Below the pieces are notes generated by a model, which was not told the origin of the DNA, ran no database searches, and was given only the letters and a program-made list of their open reading frames with translations. 64,000 nucleotides of DNA from Mucilaginibacter sp. L294 (GTDB taxonomy: Bacteria; Bacteroidota; Bacteroidia; Sphingobacteriales; Sphingobacteriaceae), in NCBI RefSeq assembly GCF_001636615.1, contig NZ_LGEK01000017.1:124001-188000 (forward strand). Reading direction: 5' to 3'. This document shows positions 43,788-52,195 of this stretch, in pieces. The position numbers were made by a program, and so were the translations under genes. How positions within the stretch are numbered: position 1 is the first letter of the stretch; each line of letters opens with the position of its first letter.

Positions 43788-45002
43788 ATGCTTGTACTAT
43801 ATAACATCGGCATCACAATATACTACACCATTGTGTATGTGGTATCTCTTTATAAAAACAAAGCCAAGTTGTGGATAAAGGGCCGTAGCGGGCAGCAGGT
43901 GCAACAATTAAAATCAAGCATTTGGTTTCATTTTGCCTCATTGGGCGAATTTGAACAGGGCAGGCCTGTTCTGGAGGCCGTTAAAAATGATTACCCGCAA
44001 CATCCAATAGTTGTAACTTTTTTTTCGCCATCGGGATATGAAGTACGTAAGAATACCCCGCTTGCTGATGCTGTGTATTATTTACCCCTTGATAGGGCTG
44101 CTAATGCACAAAAATTCATCAGCACCATTAACCCGGTGATGGCTATTTTTACCAAGTACGAATATTGGTACCACTTTTTTAACCAACTGCACCAACAACA
44201 TGTGCCGCTTTATATTATATCGGGCATATTTAGGCCGGGGCAGGTGTTTTTTAAATGGTATGGCGGCCTGCATCGCAAAATGCTGAAAATGGTAACCTGG
44301 TTTTTTGTGCAGGATATTTCATCAAAACATTTACTGCACGATGCCGGCATAACCAATGTAACCATCAGCGGCGACACCCGGTTTGACAGGGTATGGGCCA
44401 ATGCGCAGCAGCCAAAATCATTAAAGTATGTAGCTGAATTTAAGAACGGCCAAAAACTGTTCATAGCCGGAAGCACCTGGCCTGACGATGAAAAACTGAT
44501 AGCCGCACTGGTAACCCAACACCCCGACTGGAAATTCATCATCGCCCCGCATGAAATTGGCGAGGATAAAATAGCCGGGCTGGTAAACATCCTGCCAAAA
44601 GAAACTACCATCAAGTTTTCCGAGATCTCACATCTCACATCTCACATCTCATGTCTTATCATTGATAACATCGGCATGCTCTCGTCGCTTTACCAATATG
44701 CCGATATAGCTTATATAGGTGGTGGTTTTGGCGCGGGTATCCACAATACGCTGGAGGCCGCGGCCTTTGGTATGCCGGTGATATTTGGCCCTAAATACGA
44801 TAAGTTTAAAGAAGCCCGGGATCTGGTGGAATTAAAGGCTGGTTTTAGTATTAACAGCCAGGAAGAACTGGATGCTGTTGCGGGGTTATTAATGAACGAT
44901 GAAACTACCCGCAGTACATCTGCTTTTGATGCAAAGAAATATGTGAAACAGCATATAGGTGCTACCGGGGCGATAATGAAGTATATTAAAGAAATGCATT
45001 AG
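43788..45002 (+). CDS. waaA: 3-deoxy-D-manno-octulosonic acid (Kdo) transferase
   Basis: 404 aa. Transfers Kdo from CMP-Kdo to lipid A precursor at the inner membrane. N-terminal hydrophobic segment, then IWFHFASLGEFEQGRP (the conserved Glu region), FTKYEYW, SGDTRFDR, IAGSTWPDDE, and C-terminal IGGGFGAGIHNTLEAA with GMPVIFGP. Residues about 279-290 (EISHLTSHISCL) are encoded by five 7-bp tandem repeats and look like an in-frame insertion in a loop that normally joins the two Rossmann sub-domains. The family fold seems otherwise intact. Confidence 0.93.
   Translation: MLVLYNIGITIYYTIVYVVSLYKNKAKLWIKGRSGQQVQQLKSSIWFHFASLGEFEQGRPVLEAVKNDYPQHPIVVTFFSPSGYEVRKNTPLADAVYYLPLDRAANAQKFISTINPVMAIFTKYEYWYHFFNQLHQQHVPLYIISGIFRPGQVFFKWYGGLHRKMLKMVTWFFVQDISSKHLLHDAGITNVTISGDTRFDRVWANAQQPKSLKYVAEFKNGQKLFIAGSTWPDDEKLIAALVTQHPDWKFIIAPHEIGEDKIAGLVNILPKETTIKFSEISHLTSHISCLIIDNIGMLSSLYQYADIAYIGGGFGAGIHNTLEAAAFGMPVIFGPKYDKFKEARDLVELKAGFSINSQEELDAVAGLLMNDETTRSTSAFDAKKYVKQHIGATGAIMKYIKEMH
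44622..44656 (+). repeat. waaA: Five heptamers inside waaA
   Basis: GAGATCT, CACATCT, CACATCT, CACATCT, CATGTCT: thirty-five bases in 7-bp units. The units match the right arm of the palindrome at 58068-58144 (CACATCT, AAGTCT, CATATCT). Confidence 0.8.
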
Positions 45003-45007
45003 TTTTA

Positions 45008-45157
45008 TTAACCACAAAGAACACAGAGAAAAACCACAGAGGCCACAAAGAAAACCTCTGTGATTAATGAAAGCTTTCTGGTTTGATAATCAGTTTACCA
45101 AAGCCATAAAAATAATCTCTGTGTTCTTTGTGAAACCTCTGTGTCCTCTGTGGTTAA
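45008..45157. repeat. Palindrome with ~9-bp tandem arms (CACAAAGAA family)
   Basis: Left: CACAAAGAA, CACAGAGAA, then CACAGAGGC, CACAAAGAA. Right on the opposite strand: CACAGAGGA, CACAGAGGT-type units and CACAAAGAA, CACAGAG. About 150 bp, filling the gap after waaA. Same family as 17924-18033. Confidence 0.78.
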
Positions 45158-45211
45158 ATAACCAACAACCAAATCCCAAACATTCACTAACATTTTCTTA
45201 ATATTGCCGCT

Positions 45212-46030
45212 ATGGGTTTTCTGGACATCCCCGGCTTAGGTAAGGCACACTTTCATGAATACGGCAGCGGCAGCAAACCCATGCTGGCTTTCCACGGGTA
45301 TGGCATGACGGGGAGGCAATTTCACGTGCTCGAAAAATCCATCTTACAGGAGTACCACGTTTACGGTTTCGATCATTTCTTTCATGGCGAAAGCAAATTA
45401 AGCGGGTGGACAGAGCAACAAATTACCACTGGTATGCCCCGGGCAATGGTGCGCGAATATGTAGAGGAATGGTTTAAACTACACGGCAGGCAACGCATCT
45501 CTGTAATGGGTTATTCCATCGGTGCCAATATCGCGCTGATATTGGTTGAGGAATATGCCGACCTGATAGATGAAGTGATATTAATGGCACCTGACGGGCT
45601 TTCCGTTTATAAAGGTTTTGAGATACTGCTGCACAAACCCTGGGGCAGGTATATGTTTAAAACCGTTACCAAAAGCAAATGGCTGGCACCAACTATGCTT
45701 AAAAACCTGAAAAAGGTGAAATTTATTGACGATAGCCTGTACCAGATAGCCTATAATGAAATTGATACCGAACAAAAACGGCAGGATGTTTATTATACCC
45801 TAAACCTCATCCGTTTGTTAAAACCCGATACCACTAAAGTAGCCGCACTTATTAACCAGCATCACATTAAATGCCGGCTGATATTTGGCAAGCACGATAA
45901 TTTGTTCCCGATGAAGGCCGCTTTGCCTTTTATTGGCAGTATTGAAAACGCCGAAGTGCACGAAGTTAATATGGGGCATTGGCTGGTTACTAAACAATTG
46001 GATGAGTATTTAGTAAATTTACAGCAATGA
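45212..46030 (+). CDS. Alpha/beta hydrolase
   Basis: 272 aa. Alpha/beta hydrolase fold with the oxyanion HGYGMTG, nucleophile elbow MGYSIGAN, and a late FGKHDNLFP with NMGHWL giving Asp and His of the triad. No signal peptide. The substrate cannot be told. Its stop overlaps the next start by 4 bp (ATGA), so it is the first gene of a tightly packed five-gene operon with two acyltransferases, a glycosyltransferase and a CruF-like protein. An esterase or acyl-transfer role in lipid or carotenoid tailoring is inferred from that context. Confidence 0.82.
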   Translation: MGFLDIPGLGKAHFHEYGSGSKPMLAFHGYGMTGRQFHVLEKSILQEYHVYGFDHFFHGESKLSGWTEQQITTGMPRAMVREYVEEWFKLHGRQRISVMGYSIGANIALILVEEYADLIDEVILMAPDGLSVYKGFEILLHKPWGRYMFKTVTKSKWLAPTMLKNLKKVKFIDDSLYQIAYNEIDTEQKRQDVYYTLNLIRLLKPDTTKVAALINQHHIKCRLIFGKHDNLFPMKAALPFIGSIENAEVHEVNMGHWLVTKQLDEYLVNLQQ

Positions 46031-46650
46031 TACCCGCCCGCAGAGTAAAACTTTTTAGCAACTGGTTTGCCATATACATGCGTTACCGCATGCGCCGGGC
46101 TTTTAACCGCCTGGTAGTAACACCGTTTACCCCAAAACCGGGGCATTCGGTATTGCTGCTGTGTAACCACTTTAGCTGGTGGGATGGCCTTTGGGGCAAT
46201 TACCTGGCTTACTGGCACCTGGACAGGTACTTGTATATTATGATGCAGGAAGACCACCTGCAAAAGCGGATGCTATTGAACCTGTTTGGTGGTTTTTCCA
46301 TCAACCGGTCATCCCGCGAGATGGTGAAATCATTACAATACGCAGCCGGGTTATTGAATAATCCCGAAAATCTGGTGGTTGTTTTCCCGCAGGGCGAACT
46401 GATATCAAACCATACTGCCGAAATTAAAGTAGAAAAAGGTATTGAGCGCCTTATTAAAAATATAAAAGGCCCCTGCCAGATAGTGTATAACTGCGCGCTG
46501 ATAGACTACTTTGAAAGCCTTAAACCATCGGTTTTTTTTCATTTATATGATTGCGGCGTAGCCGGCGAGGTTCCATTTGATGAACTCATAGCCAAAATAA
46601 ATACCTTTCACCAGCATGCGTTAAAAGCGCAAATAGATGTAGCGCATTAA
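46027..46650 (+). CDS. Lysophospholipid-type acyltransferase (PlsC fold), first of a pair
   Basis: 207 aa. PlsC-type motif NHFSWWDG (HxxxxD), the substrate-binding INRSSREM, FPQGEL and a VEKGIERLIK helix. It transfers an acyl chain from acyl-CoA or acyl-ACP to a hydroxyl. Short for a membrane PlsC and with few hydrophobic segments. A close paralogue follows 2 bp later; both share the INRSS/VDKNS, YAAxLL and FPQGxL patterns. The acceptor is unknown: glycerophospholipid, or a carotenoid glycoside as in the CruD-type step. Confidence 0.85.
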   Translation: MIPARRVKLFSNWFAIYMRYRMRRAFNRLVVTPFTPKPGHSVLLLCNHFSWWDGLWGNYLAYWHLDRYLYIMMQEDHLQKRMLLNLFGGFSINRSSREMVKSLQYAAGLLNNPENLVVVFPQGELISNHTAEIKVEKGIERLIKNIKGPCQIVYNCALIDYFESLKPSVFFHLYDCGVAGEVPFDELIAKINTFHQHALKAQIDVAH

Positions 46651-46652
46651 GC

Positions 46653-47282
46653 ATGTTGTACCCCAAGAAAAACCCGGTTGCCAAATGGATATTTAAAGCC
46701 TACGTAAAATGGCTTGTTGGGAAGGAGTTTCATGAATATATATACAACCCGATCGGGGTTGATCGGCACCGGTCGATATTACTGATAGCAAACCACTTTA
46801 GTTTTTGGGATGGCCTCGTCTTATTTTGCCTTAACCAAAAATTGTTTAAAAAGAAGTTTCATGTAATGATATTACAGGAAACAGCGCAAAAATTAGGAGC
46901 GTTAAGATACGGTGGGGCATTTTCGGTCGATAAAAATTCAAGGAGTATGCTGCAATCATTAGATTATGCAGCACAACTGCTGGCTGATCCCGCCAACCTG
47001 GTGTTGATGTTTCCGCAAGGCAAGCTGTTTTCAAACTTTGTTGGCCGGGTTAAGTTTGAAAAAGGCATCATAAAACTGATAGAAAAAGCCGGGGATAACT
47101 GCCAGGTAGTTTTCGCTGCAACATTTATTCAATATTTAAAGCACAAAAAGCCCACTGTTACCGTTTATTTAAAGAACGAGCCCGGTAATTTTGCCGGTGA
47201 TAGTATTGATGCCCTGCAAAACAGCTACCAGCAACATTACGAACAAGCAAAGCAGCAGCACACTGAAATTGATATAAAGTGA
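46653..47282 (+). CDS. Lysophospholipid-type acyltransferase (PlsC fold), second of a pair
   Basis: 209 aa. Motifs NHFSFWDG, VDKNSRSML, FPQGKLFSNF and VKFEKGIIKLIEK mirror the preceding gene, so the two arose by tandem duplication. Its end overlaps the following GTG start by 4 bp. Two acyltransferases in a row suggest two acyl positions or two acceptors. No lipid A or phospholipid gene is in this operon. Confidence 0.85.
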   Translation: MLYPKKNPVAKWIFKAYVKWLVGKEFHEYIYNPIGVDRHRSILLIANHFSFWDGLVLFCLNQKLFKKKFHVMILQETAQKLGALRYGGAFSVDKNSRSMLQSLDYAAQLLADPANLVLMFPQGKLFSNFVGRVKFEKGIIKLIEKAGDNCQVVFAATFIQYLKHKKPTVTVYLKNEPGNFAGDSIDALQNSYQQHYEQAKQQHTEIDIK

Positions 47283-48367
47283 TCACAGCCCTTTTAGTAA
47301 CCTTTATTTTTTTAATACTGCGCTTTACGGTTACACTGTTCAATTTTTTATCGAACCCTAAATTACCGCGGATAGGTAAGTATTACGAGGATAAGGTATC
47401 TATCCTTATCCCCGCCCGTAACGAGGCTGGTGATATCCTTACCCTGCTGCAATCAATAACCCAACAAAACTACCAGAACTATGAGGTAATTGTGCTTGAC
47501 GATAGTTCTACCGACAATACTTTTGCGCTTTGCGAAGAATTTGCGCGGTTGCACAAAAACTTTAAGGTAATAAAAGGCAAAGCATTACCTGCCGGTTGGC
47601 TGGGGAAAAATTATGCCTGCTACCAACTGGCCCAACAGGCTACCGGTAGTTATTTTTTGTTTTTAGATGCTGATGAAAAGGTAGAAAATGGGCTGATAAA
47701 CAGTGCCGTCCACCGCATGAATTTGCGGGGGCTGAGCTTGCTGAGCCTGTTTACCAACCAAACCATGGTAACCCCCGGCGAAAATATGGTGGTGCCGCTG
47801 ATGCATTATATATTATTAAACCTGCTGCCGTTAAGGCTGGTTTACCTGGTTAAAAGCGCGGCCGTTGCCGCCGCCAGCGGGCAATTCATGCTTTTTAATG
47901 CCGATGATTATATCAAGTACCAATGGCATCAGTTAGTGAAAAATAAAGTGGTAGAGGATGTAGAGATCATGAAGCTGGTAAAAGCATCTAAATTAAACGG
48001 CGAAGCACTGTTGGCTAATGGTATGATAAGCTGCCGGATGTATAAGGGATATAATGAGGCTGTTAATGGCTTTGGTAAGAATTTTTTAGCAGCATTTAAT
48101 TATAATGTTTTTGGCTTTTTAATTTACCTGCTGCTTATTATTGGTGGCCCCGCAGTGGTAATTATGACCATGAACCTGAATTTTATAGCGATGATGGCCG
48201 GGCTTATTATGCTTACCCGTATTATGATATCGTTAACTGCGGGGCAAAACGCATGGCTTAACGTACTTTTGCACCCAATACAAATGCTGAGCCTATTGCT
48301 CATTGGTTTTACATCAATACAAAAACATCTTACCAAAACCACCGTATGGAAAGGCCGAAAGATCTGA
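47279..48367 (+). CDS. Membrane glycosyltransferase family 2, carotenoid-type context
   Basis: 362 aa with a GTG start, chosen because it overlaps the previous stop (GTGA) and begins an N-terminal TM segment. GT-A core: VSILIPARNEAGDI, VLDDSSTDNTF, and FLDADEKV as the DxD-like motif, then KNKVVEDVEIMK. Three C-terminal TM helices (~280-350) anchor it. In cyanobacteria and Chlorobi such GT2 proteins sit beside CruF and glycosylate the carotenoid 2'-OH or 1'-OH (CruG/CruC type). The CruF-like gene overlaps its end by 22 bp, supporting that role; the sugar is unknown. Confidence 0.8.
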   Translation: MITALLVTFIFLILRFTVTLFNFLSNPKLPRIGKYYEDKVSILIPARNEAGDILTLLQSITQQNYQNYEVIVLDDSSTDNTFALCEEFARLHKNFKVIKGKALPAGWLGKNYACYQLAQQATGSYFLFLDADEKVENGLINSAVHRMNLRGLSLLSLFTNQTMVTPGENMVVPLMHYILLNLLPLRLVYLVKSAAVAAASGQFMLFNADDYIKYQWHQLVKNKVVEDVEIMKLVKASKLNGEALLANGMISCRMYKGYNEAVNGFGKNFLAAFNYNVFGFLIYLLLIIGGPAVVIMTMNLNFIAMMAGLIMLTRIMISLTAGQNAWLNVLLHPIQMLSLLLIGFTSIQKHLTKTTVWKGRKI

Positions 48368-49002
48368 CTATTTCACCGCGCATAGCCATCGTTATTATTA
48401 TACTATTCCATCTGGTGGGCCTGATAGGGTTATCTGTACCTGCTACAAGGGGGCTGTTCTTAAGTATAGTTCCCTTTCATTTACTGTTAATGCTGGCGGT
48501 AATTACATTAGGCCATCATAAGCTAAGCAGCAGGTTTGGGCTATTTATCCTCATCATATTTTGGCTGGGCTTTATTGCCGAGTGGGTAGGGGTGCATAAA
48601 GGCTGGCTGTTTGGTAATTATGCTTACGACGGCACCCTCGGCCTTAAATTATCGGGCATCCCGTTGATGATAGGGGTGAATTGGTTTTTACTGATCTATG
48701 CCACAGGGGTAACTATGCAGCGCAGCAGACTAAAAAGCGCATTTTTCAGAATAATAGCCGGCGCCGGTATATTGGTTTTGCTTGATGTTTTGATTGAGCC
48801 TGTTGCCATCAGGTTTAACTATTGGCATTGGAACACCGGCAGCATCCCCTTAAAAAATTACGCTTGCTGGTTTTTGGTAAGTGCCGTAATGCTTTATTTA
48901 TTTGAACTATTTAGGTTTAAAAGGCAAAGCATTGCCGCACCGGTATTGCTGGTAACCGAGTTTGTGTTTTTTGGATTGCTGAATTTGCTGGTGCTGGTAT
49001 AG
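48346..49002 (+). CDS. cruF: CruF-like carotenoid 1',2'-hydratase
   Basis: 218 aa, polytopic with about seven TM helices. Family marks: GFIAEWVGVHKGWLFGNYAYD, SGIPLMIGVNWFLLIYATG, DVLIEPVAIRFNYWHW. CruF adds water to the end double bond of a monocyclic carotenoid, giving a 1'-hydroxy group that can be glycosylated. It overlaps the glycosyltransferase gene by 22 bp and precedes ispH-crtW, so the whole region is a carotenoid-tailoring locus. The Bacteroidota 'carotenoid biosynthesis protein' family is the alternative broader name. Confidence 0.78.
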   Translation: MERPKDLTISPRIAIVIIILFHLVGLIGLSVPATRGLFLSIVPFHLLLMLAVITLGHHKLSSRFGLFILIIFWLGFIAEWVGVHKGWLFGNYAYDGTLGLKLSGIPLMIGVNWFLLIYATGVTMQRSRLKSAFFRIIAGAGILVLLDVLIEPVAIRFNYWHWNTGSIPLKNYACWFLVSAVMLYLFELFRFKRQSIAAPVLLVTEFVFFGLLNLLVLV

Positions 49003-49009
49003 TTTTTTT

Positions 49010-49077
49010 CTCTCGCAAAGACGCAGAGACGCAAAAGCAGGTCAAATATCATTGCGTCTTAGCGTCTTTGCGAGAAA
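49010..49077. repeat. Palindrome with 8-bp tandem arms (CGCAAAGA family)
   Basis: Left arm CTCGCAAAGA, CGCAGAGA, CGCAAAAG; right arm on the opposite strand CTCGCAAAGA, CGCTAAGA, CGCAATGA. Non-coding, between cruF and ispH. Confidence 0.82.
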
Positions 49078-49129
49078 TAATTGACCAATACGCTAAACCT
49101 TTTTACATTCAGCTTAATAATTTAATACG

Positions 49130-49137
49130 TATTTTTG
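49130..49137 (+). promoter_or_regulatory. ispH: ispH -7 box
   Basis: TATTTTTG fits TAnnTTTG and lies 8 bp before the ATG at 49145. Transcription would then start at or within a base or two of the start codon, implying a leaderless or near-leaderless mRNA. Confidence 0.5.
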
Positions 49138-49144
49138 CAACAAC

Positions 49145-49996
49145 ATGGGTGATTATCAGCTACAGGTTACTATCGACCAGGATTCGGGCTTTTGCTTTGG
49201 GGTGGTTTACGCCATTGATATGGCCGAGGAGATATTGGCCGAAGACGGTTACCTGTATTGCCTTGGCGATATTGTACACAACGATGAAGAGGTAGAACGC
49301 CTGAAAGCCCAGGGCCTGCGCATTATTGAGCATGCCGAACTCGCCAGCCTGCGTAACGAGAAGGTACTGATACGTGCGCATGGTGAAGCGCCCGAAACCT
49401 ATAAAATTGCTTTAGAGAATAACATTACGCTGATAGATGCATCGTGCCCGGTGGTTTTAAAACTACAAAACCGCATCAAAACATCGTACGATAATAACGA
49501 GCAGATATTGATATTTGGCAAGCATGGCCATGCCGAGGTTGTGGGCCTGCAAGGGCAAACCAATGGTGATGCCCTGGTGTTTCAGGATATTGCCGAACTG
49601 GATGATGCCGACCTGCCCCCCAGCTTTACGCTGTACAGCCAAACTACCAAAAGCATGGAAAAATTTTACCATGTAAAAGAGCAACTGCTTTCGCGCGGGT
49701 ATGAGGTTAAGGCTAACGATACCATTTGCCGCCAGGTAAGCAACCGCGATAAAGATTTGCCGACCTTTGCTGTAAAATTTAATAAGGTGGTGTTTGTATC
49801 GGGCAAAAAATCATCAAACGGGAAAGTGCTTTACGAGGTATGCCGCAAGCATAACCCCGATACCTACTTTGTGTCATCAATATCCGAATTGGATAAAAGC
49901 ATGTTTAATCCCGGCGATAAAATAGGCATAGCCGGCGCTACATCAACCCCTATGTGGCTAATGCAACAGGTAAAGGCCGAACTGGAAAGCTATTAA
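49145..49996 (+). CDS. ispH: 4-hydroxy-3-methylbut-2-enyl diphosphate reductase
   Basis: 283 aa. Last enzyme of the MEP pathway, making isopentenyl and dimethylallyl diphosphate with a [4Fe-4S] cluster. Three cluster cysteines are seen: C17 (GFCFGV), the Cys of DASCPVV (~102) and that of NDTICRQVSNR (~196). Other marks: HGEAPE, FGKHGHAEVVG, SGKKSSNGK, GIAGATSTP. It supplies precursors to the flanking carotenoid genes. The crtW start lies 43 bp inside its 3' end. Confidence 0.96.
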   Translation: MGDYQLQVTIDQDSGFCFGVVYAIDMAEEILAEDGYLYCLGDIVHNDEEVERLKAQGLRIIEHAELASLRNEKVLIRAHGEAPETYKIALENNITLIDASCPVVLKLQNRIKTSYDNNEQILIFGKHGHAEVVGLQGQTNGDALVFQDIAELDDADLPPSFTLYSQTTKSMEKFYHVKEQLLSRGYEVKANDTICRQVSNRDKDLPTFAVKFNKVVFVSGKKSSNGKVLYEVCRKHNPDTYFVSSISELDKSMFNPGDKIGIAGATSTPMWLMQQVKAELESY

Positions 49997-50700
49997 CAGC
50001 ACGCTATTTGCTGTATAAAAACATCTTGCAAAAATCACCATCATATACCGGATTATTTATTGCCCTGCTGGTACTGGGTAGCTGGGTTACATCAACCATA
50101 TTGCTGATGCAATGGCAGGTTGATTTTGCCAGCCCGCTGCTGTACTTATTTGTTTTGGTGCAGATGCACCTTTACACCGGCCTGTTCATTACCGCGCACG
50201 ATGCCATGCACGGTACCATAGCCCCCAATAAAAGTATAAATGATGGTATAGGCTTTATCTGCACGTTCTTCTACGCCTCGTTTTGGTACCCTAAGTTATA
50301 CACCAAACACCACCAGCACCATAACCACGTACATACCGATGCCGACCCGGATTACCATAACGGCGGGTTTTTTAGCTGGTATGTAAGGTTTATCCGCAAC
50401 TATCTGTCGATATGGCAAATTGTGGTGATGGCCATACTTTTCAATGTGTTTAAGATCTGGGTTCCGCAGCCTAATTTGATTTTGTTTTGGGTTGTACCAT
50501 CGCTATTAAGCACTCTGCAGTTATTTTATTTTGGTACATACTTGCCCCACAAAGGCGAACACGATAACAAGCACCAGTCGCGCAGTTTTAAGCGCAACCA
50601 TTTTCTGGCGTTCTTTTCCTGCTACTTTTTCGGGTATCATTATGAGCACCATGATGCACCGTGGGTGCCCTGGTGGAAGTTGTGGCGTGTGAAAAGCTAA
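49954..50700 (+). CDS. crtW: Fatty acid desaturase family, CrtW-type beta-carotene ketolase
   Basis: 248 aa from the ATG at 49954, which overlaps ispH by 43 bp; internal TTG starts (e.g. ~50006) are possible. Membrane di-iron enzyme: HDAMHGT, HHQHHNHVHTDADPDYH, HKGEHDN and YHYEHHDAPWVPWW give the eight-plus His ligands. The LYTGLFITAHDAMHGT and VPWWKLW segments are like CrtW ketolases, which introduce the 4-keto group of canthaxanthin or astaxanthin-type rings. Four TM helices. Functional call is from motif plus carotenoid context. Confidence 0.85.
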   Translation: MANATGKGRTGKLLTARYLLYKNILQKSPSYTGLFIALLVLGSWVTSTILLMQWQVDFASPLLYLFVLVQMHLYTGLFITAHDAMHGTIAPNKSINDGIGFICTFFYASFWYPKLYTKHHQHHNHVHTDADPDYHNGGFFSWYVRFIRNYLSIWQIVVMAILFNVFKIWVPQPNLILFWVVPSLLSTLQLFYFGTYLPHKGEHDNKHQSRSFKRNHFLAFFSCYFFGYHYEHHDAPWVPWWKLWRVKS

Positions 50701-50880
50701 CGCAAACACCTCCCTTTGGTATGCTGAGTTATAGAATTCCGGCGGGACTTTGCAGGGGAAATGACATAGAAAAGGGGGAGTAACCCTATATGCTGCCAAT
50801 GGTAGCACATTTTGCCAGTGTTCAATAATAGTAAAGTGCTGATTTTTAGTCTGTTGCTATACGAAATAATATAAAATTAT
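50701..50880. other. Non-coding gap after crtW, no recognised feature
   Basis: The 473-bp gap between crtW and hemH begins with ~180 bp in which I see nothing, then holds the GTTCACG element, a GTCAT palindrome and the hemH promoter. Confidence 0.5.
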
Positions 50881-50986
50881 TGATTATCAGTCAATTACAG
50901 GCGTTCACGGGTGTTCACGACAGTGAACGTGAACACTTCGGGGGTTTTGAGGGCGGTTGAGGGCGTTTTAAGGGCGGTTTTAGGTG
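50881..50986 (+). repeat. GTTCACG element, copy 2
   Basis: TGATTATCAGTCAATTACAG, then GCGTTCACG (50901) and GTGTTCACG (50911-50919) pairing with CGTGAACAC (50928-50936), then a ~10-11 bp tandem series GGGGTTTTGA, GGGCGGTTGA, GGGCGTTTTAA, GGGCGGTTTTA. Homologous to 32526-32630. Confidence 0.72.
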
Positions 50987-51000
50987 ATATTGCGGTTCGA

Positions 51001-51083
51001 CATGCTCCCCATTTGAGCGTGAAGCATCTAATTGCAGATATGCATCCCCGCTAATAGATCCTTCACTATCGTTCAGGATGACA
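51001..51083. repeat. GTCAT-type palindrome, subtype A (degenerate left arm)
   Basis: CATGCTCCCCATTTGAGCGTGAAGCATCTA style left arm and TAGATCCTTCACTATCG...CAGGATGAC right arm. Confidence 0.6.
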
Positions 51084-51131
51084 AGGGGGATTCTCCCTAT
51101 CATCATTTTGCAATAATGACTACCGTCACAA

Positions 51132-51159
51132 TTGGTTAGGGTGTTTTTTATTACATTTG
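51132..51159 (+). promoter_or_regulatory. hemH: hemH promoter
   Basis: TTG (51132-51134), 17-bp spacer, TACATTTG (51152-51159). It overlaps the extra N-terminal codons of the longer open frame, which fixes the start at 51174 and leaves a leader of about 8 nt. Confidence 0.72.
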
Positions 51160-51173
51160 CACCCGAAATTATT

Positions 51174-52193
51174 ATGGCAAAAAAGGGAGTTTTACTGGTA
51201 AACTTAGGTACGCCTGATAGTCCGTCGACAGCGGATGTACGTAAGTATTTGAATGAGTTTTTGATGGATCCGCGGGTTATTGATGTTAACCCCGTACTAC
51301 GTACCTTTTTGGTAAAAACCGTTATTGTACCTTTCAGGGCGCCAAAATCGGCCAAGCTTTACCAGGCTATCTGGGATAAAGAAACCGGCTCGCCATTATT
51401 GCATTATAGCTTATTACAACAAGCCGCCCTGCAACAACGCCTTGGCAATGAATACATGGTTGAACTGGCTATGAGGTATCAAAACCCGTCGATAGAATCG
51501 GCATTGCAGCGCTTAAAAGATGCTTTGGTGAGCGAGATCCAGGTGATCCCTTTGTTTCCGCAATATGCCTCGGCAAGTACGGGTTCGGTACAGGAGAAGA
51601 TCATGCGCCTGGTTAAGGAGTGGCAAACCATCCCTAATATATCATTCATCAACTCGTTTCATGATAACGAACTTATGATTGAAACCTTTGCCGATAATGC
51701 GCAGAAGTACAATCCTGACACTTACGATCATATCCTGTTCAGTTTTCATGGCCTGCCACAGCGCCAGCTAAAAAAATGCGATCATACCCACAGCTACTGC
51801 CTGCAGGTTGATGGGTGCTGCAATACTTTGAATGATACCAATAAATTGTGCTACTCGGCACAATCGCACGATACGGCAAGGTTAATTGCCAATAAAATGA
51901 ACCTGTCGAAAGAAAAGTTCACCGTATGCTTTCAATCGCGCCTGGGCAGCGACCCATGGGTACAACCCTACACCAGCGAGGTGATTGCTCAAATGGCTAA
52001 AGAGGGAAAAAAACGCCTGCTGGTATTTTGCCCGGCCTTTGTAAGCGACTGCCTGGAAACCGTTTTTGAAGTAACCCACGAATACGGCGACGAATTTAAA
52101 GCCCTTGGCGGCGAGCATGTGCAGTTGGTAGAGAGCTTGAATGATTCGCCGAAATGGATAGAAGCTTTGGAGAAAATGGTTTTGGAGGGATAA
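51174..52193 (+). CDS. hemH: Ferrochelatase
   Basis: 339 aa from 51174 (MAKKGVLLVNLGTPDSP). Inserts Fe2+ into protoporphyrin IX (or coproporphyrin III in other lineages). Metal-site H192 in FSFHGLP, and the second face with CPAFVSDCLETVFE including the catalytic Glu. A cysteine-rich stretch follows (C202, C209, C215, C216, C226), which could bind an Fe-S cluster as in some bacterial ferrochelatases; that is inference. A heptamer tract lies after the stop. Confidence 0.95.
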   Translation: MAKKGVLLVNLGTPDSPSTADVRKYLNEFLMDPRVIDVNPVLRTFLVKTVIVPFRAPKSAKLYQAIWDKETGSPLLHYSLLQQAALQQRLGNEYMVELAMRYQNPSIESALQRLKDALVSEIQVIPLFPQYASASTGSVQEKIMRLVKEWQTIPNISFINSFHDNELMIETFADNAQKYNPDTYDHILFSFHGLPQRQLKKCDHTHSYCLQVDGCCNTLNDTNKLCYSAQSHDTARLIANKMNLSKEKFTVCFQSRLGSDPWVQPYTSEVIAQMAKEGKKRLLVFCPAFVSDCLETVFEVTHEYGDEFKALGGEHVQLVESLNDSPKWIEALEKMVLEG

Positions 52194-52195
52194 GA

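Noticed and set aside
32526-50986. GTTCACG copies as ends of one integrated element
   Set aside because: The 18 kb between them is core genome (dnaA, mutase, nucleotide-sugar and carotenoid genes) with no integrase, so they are not att sites of a single island.
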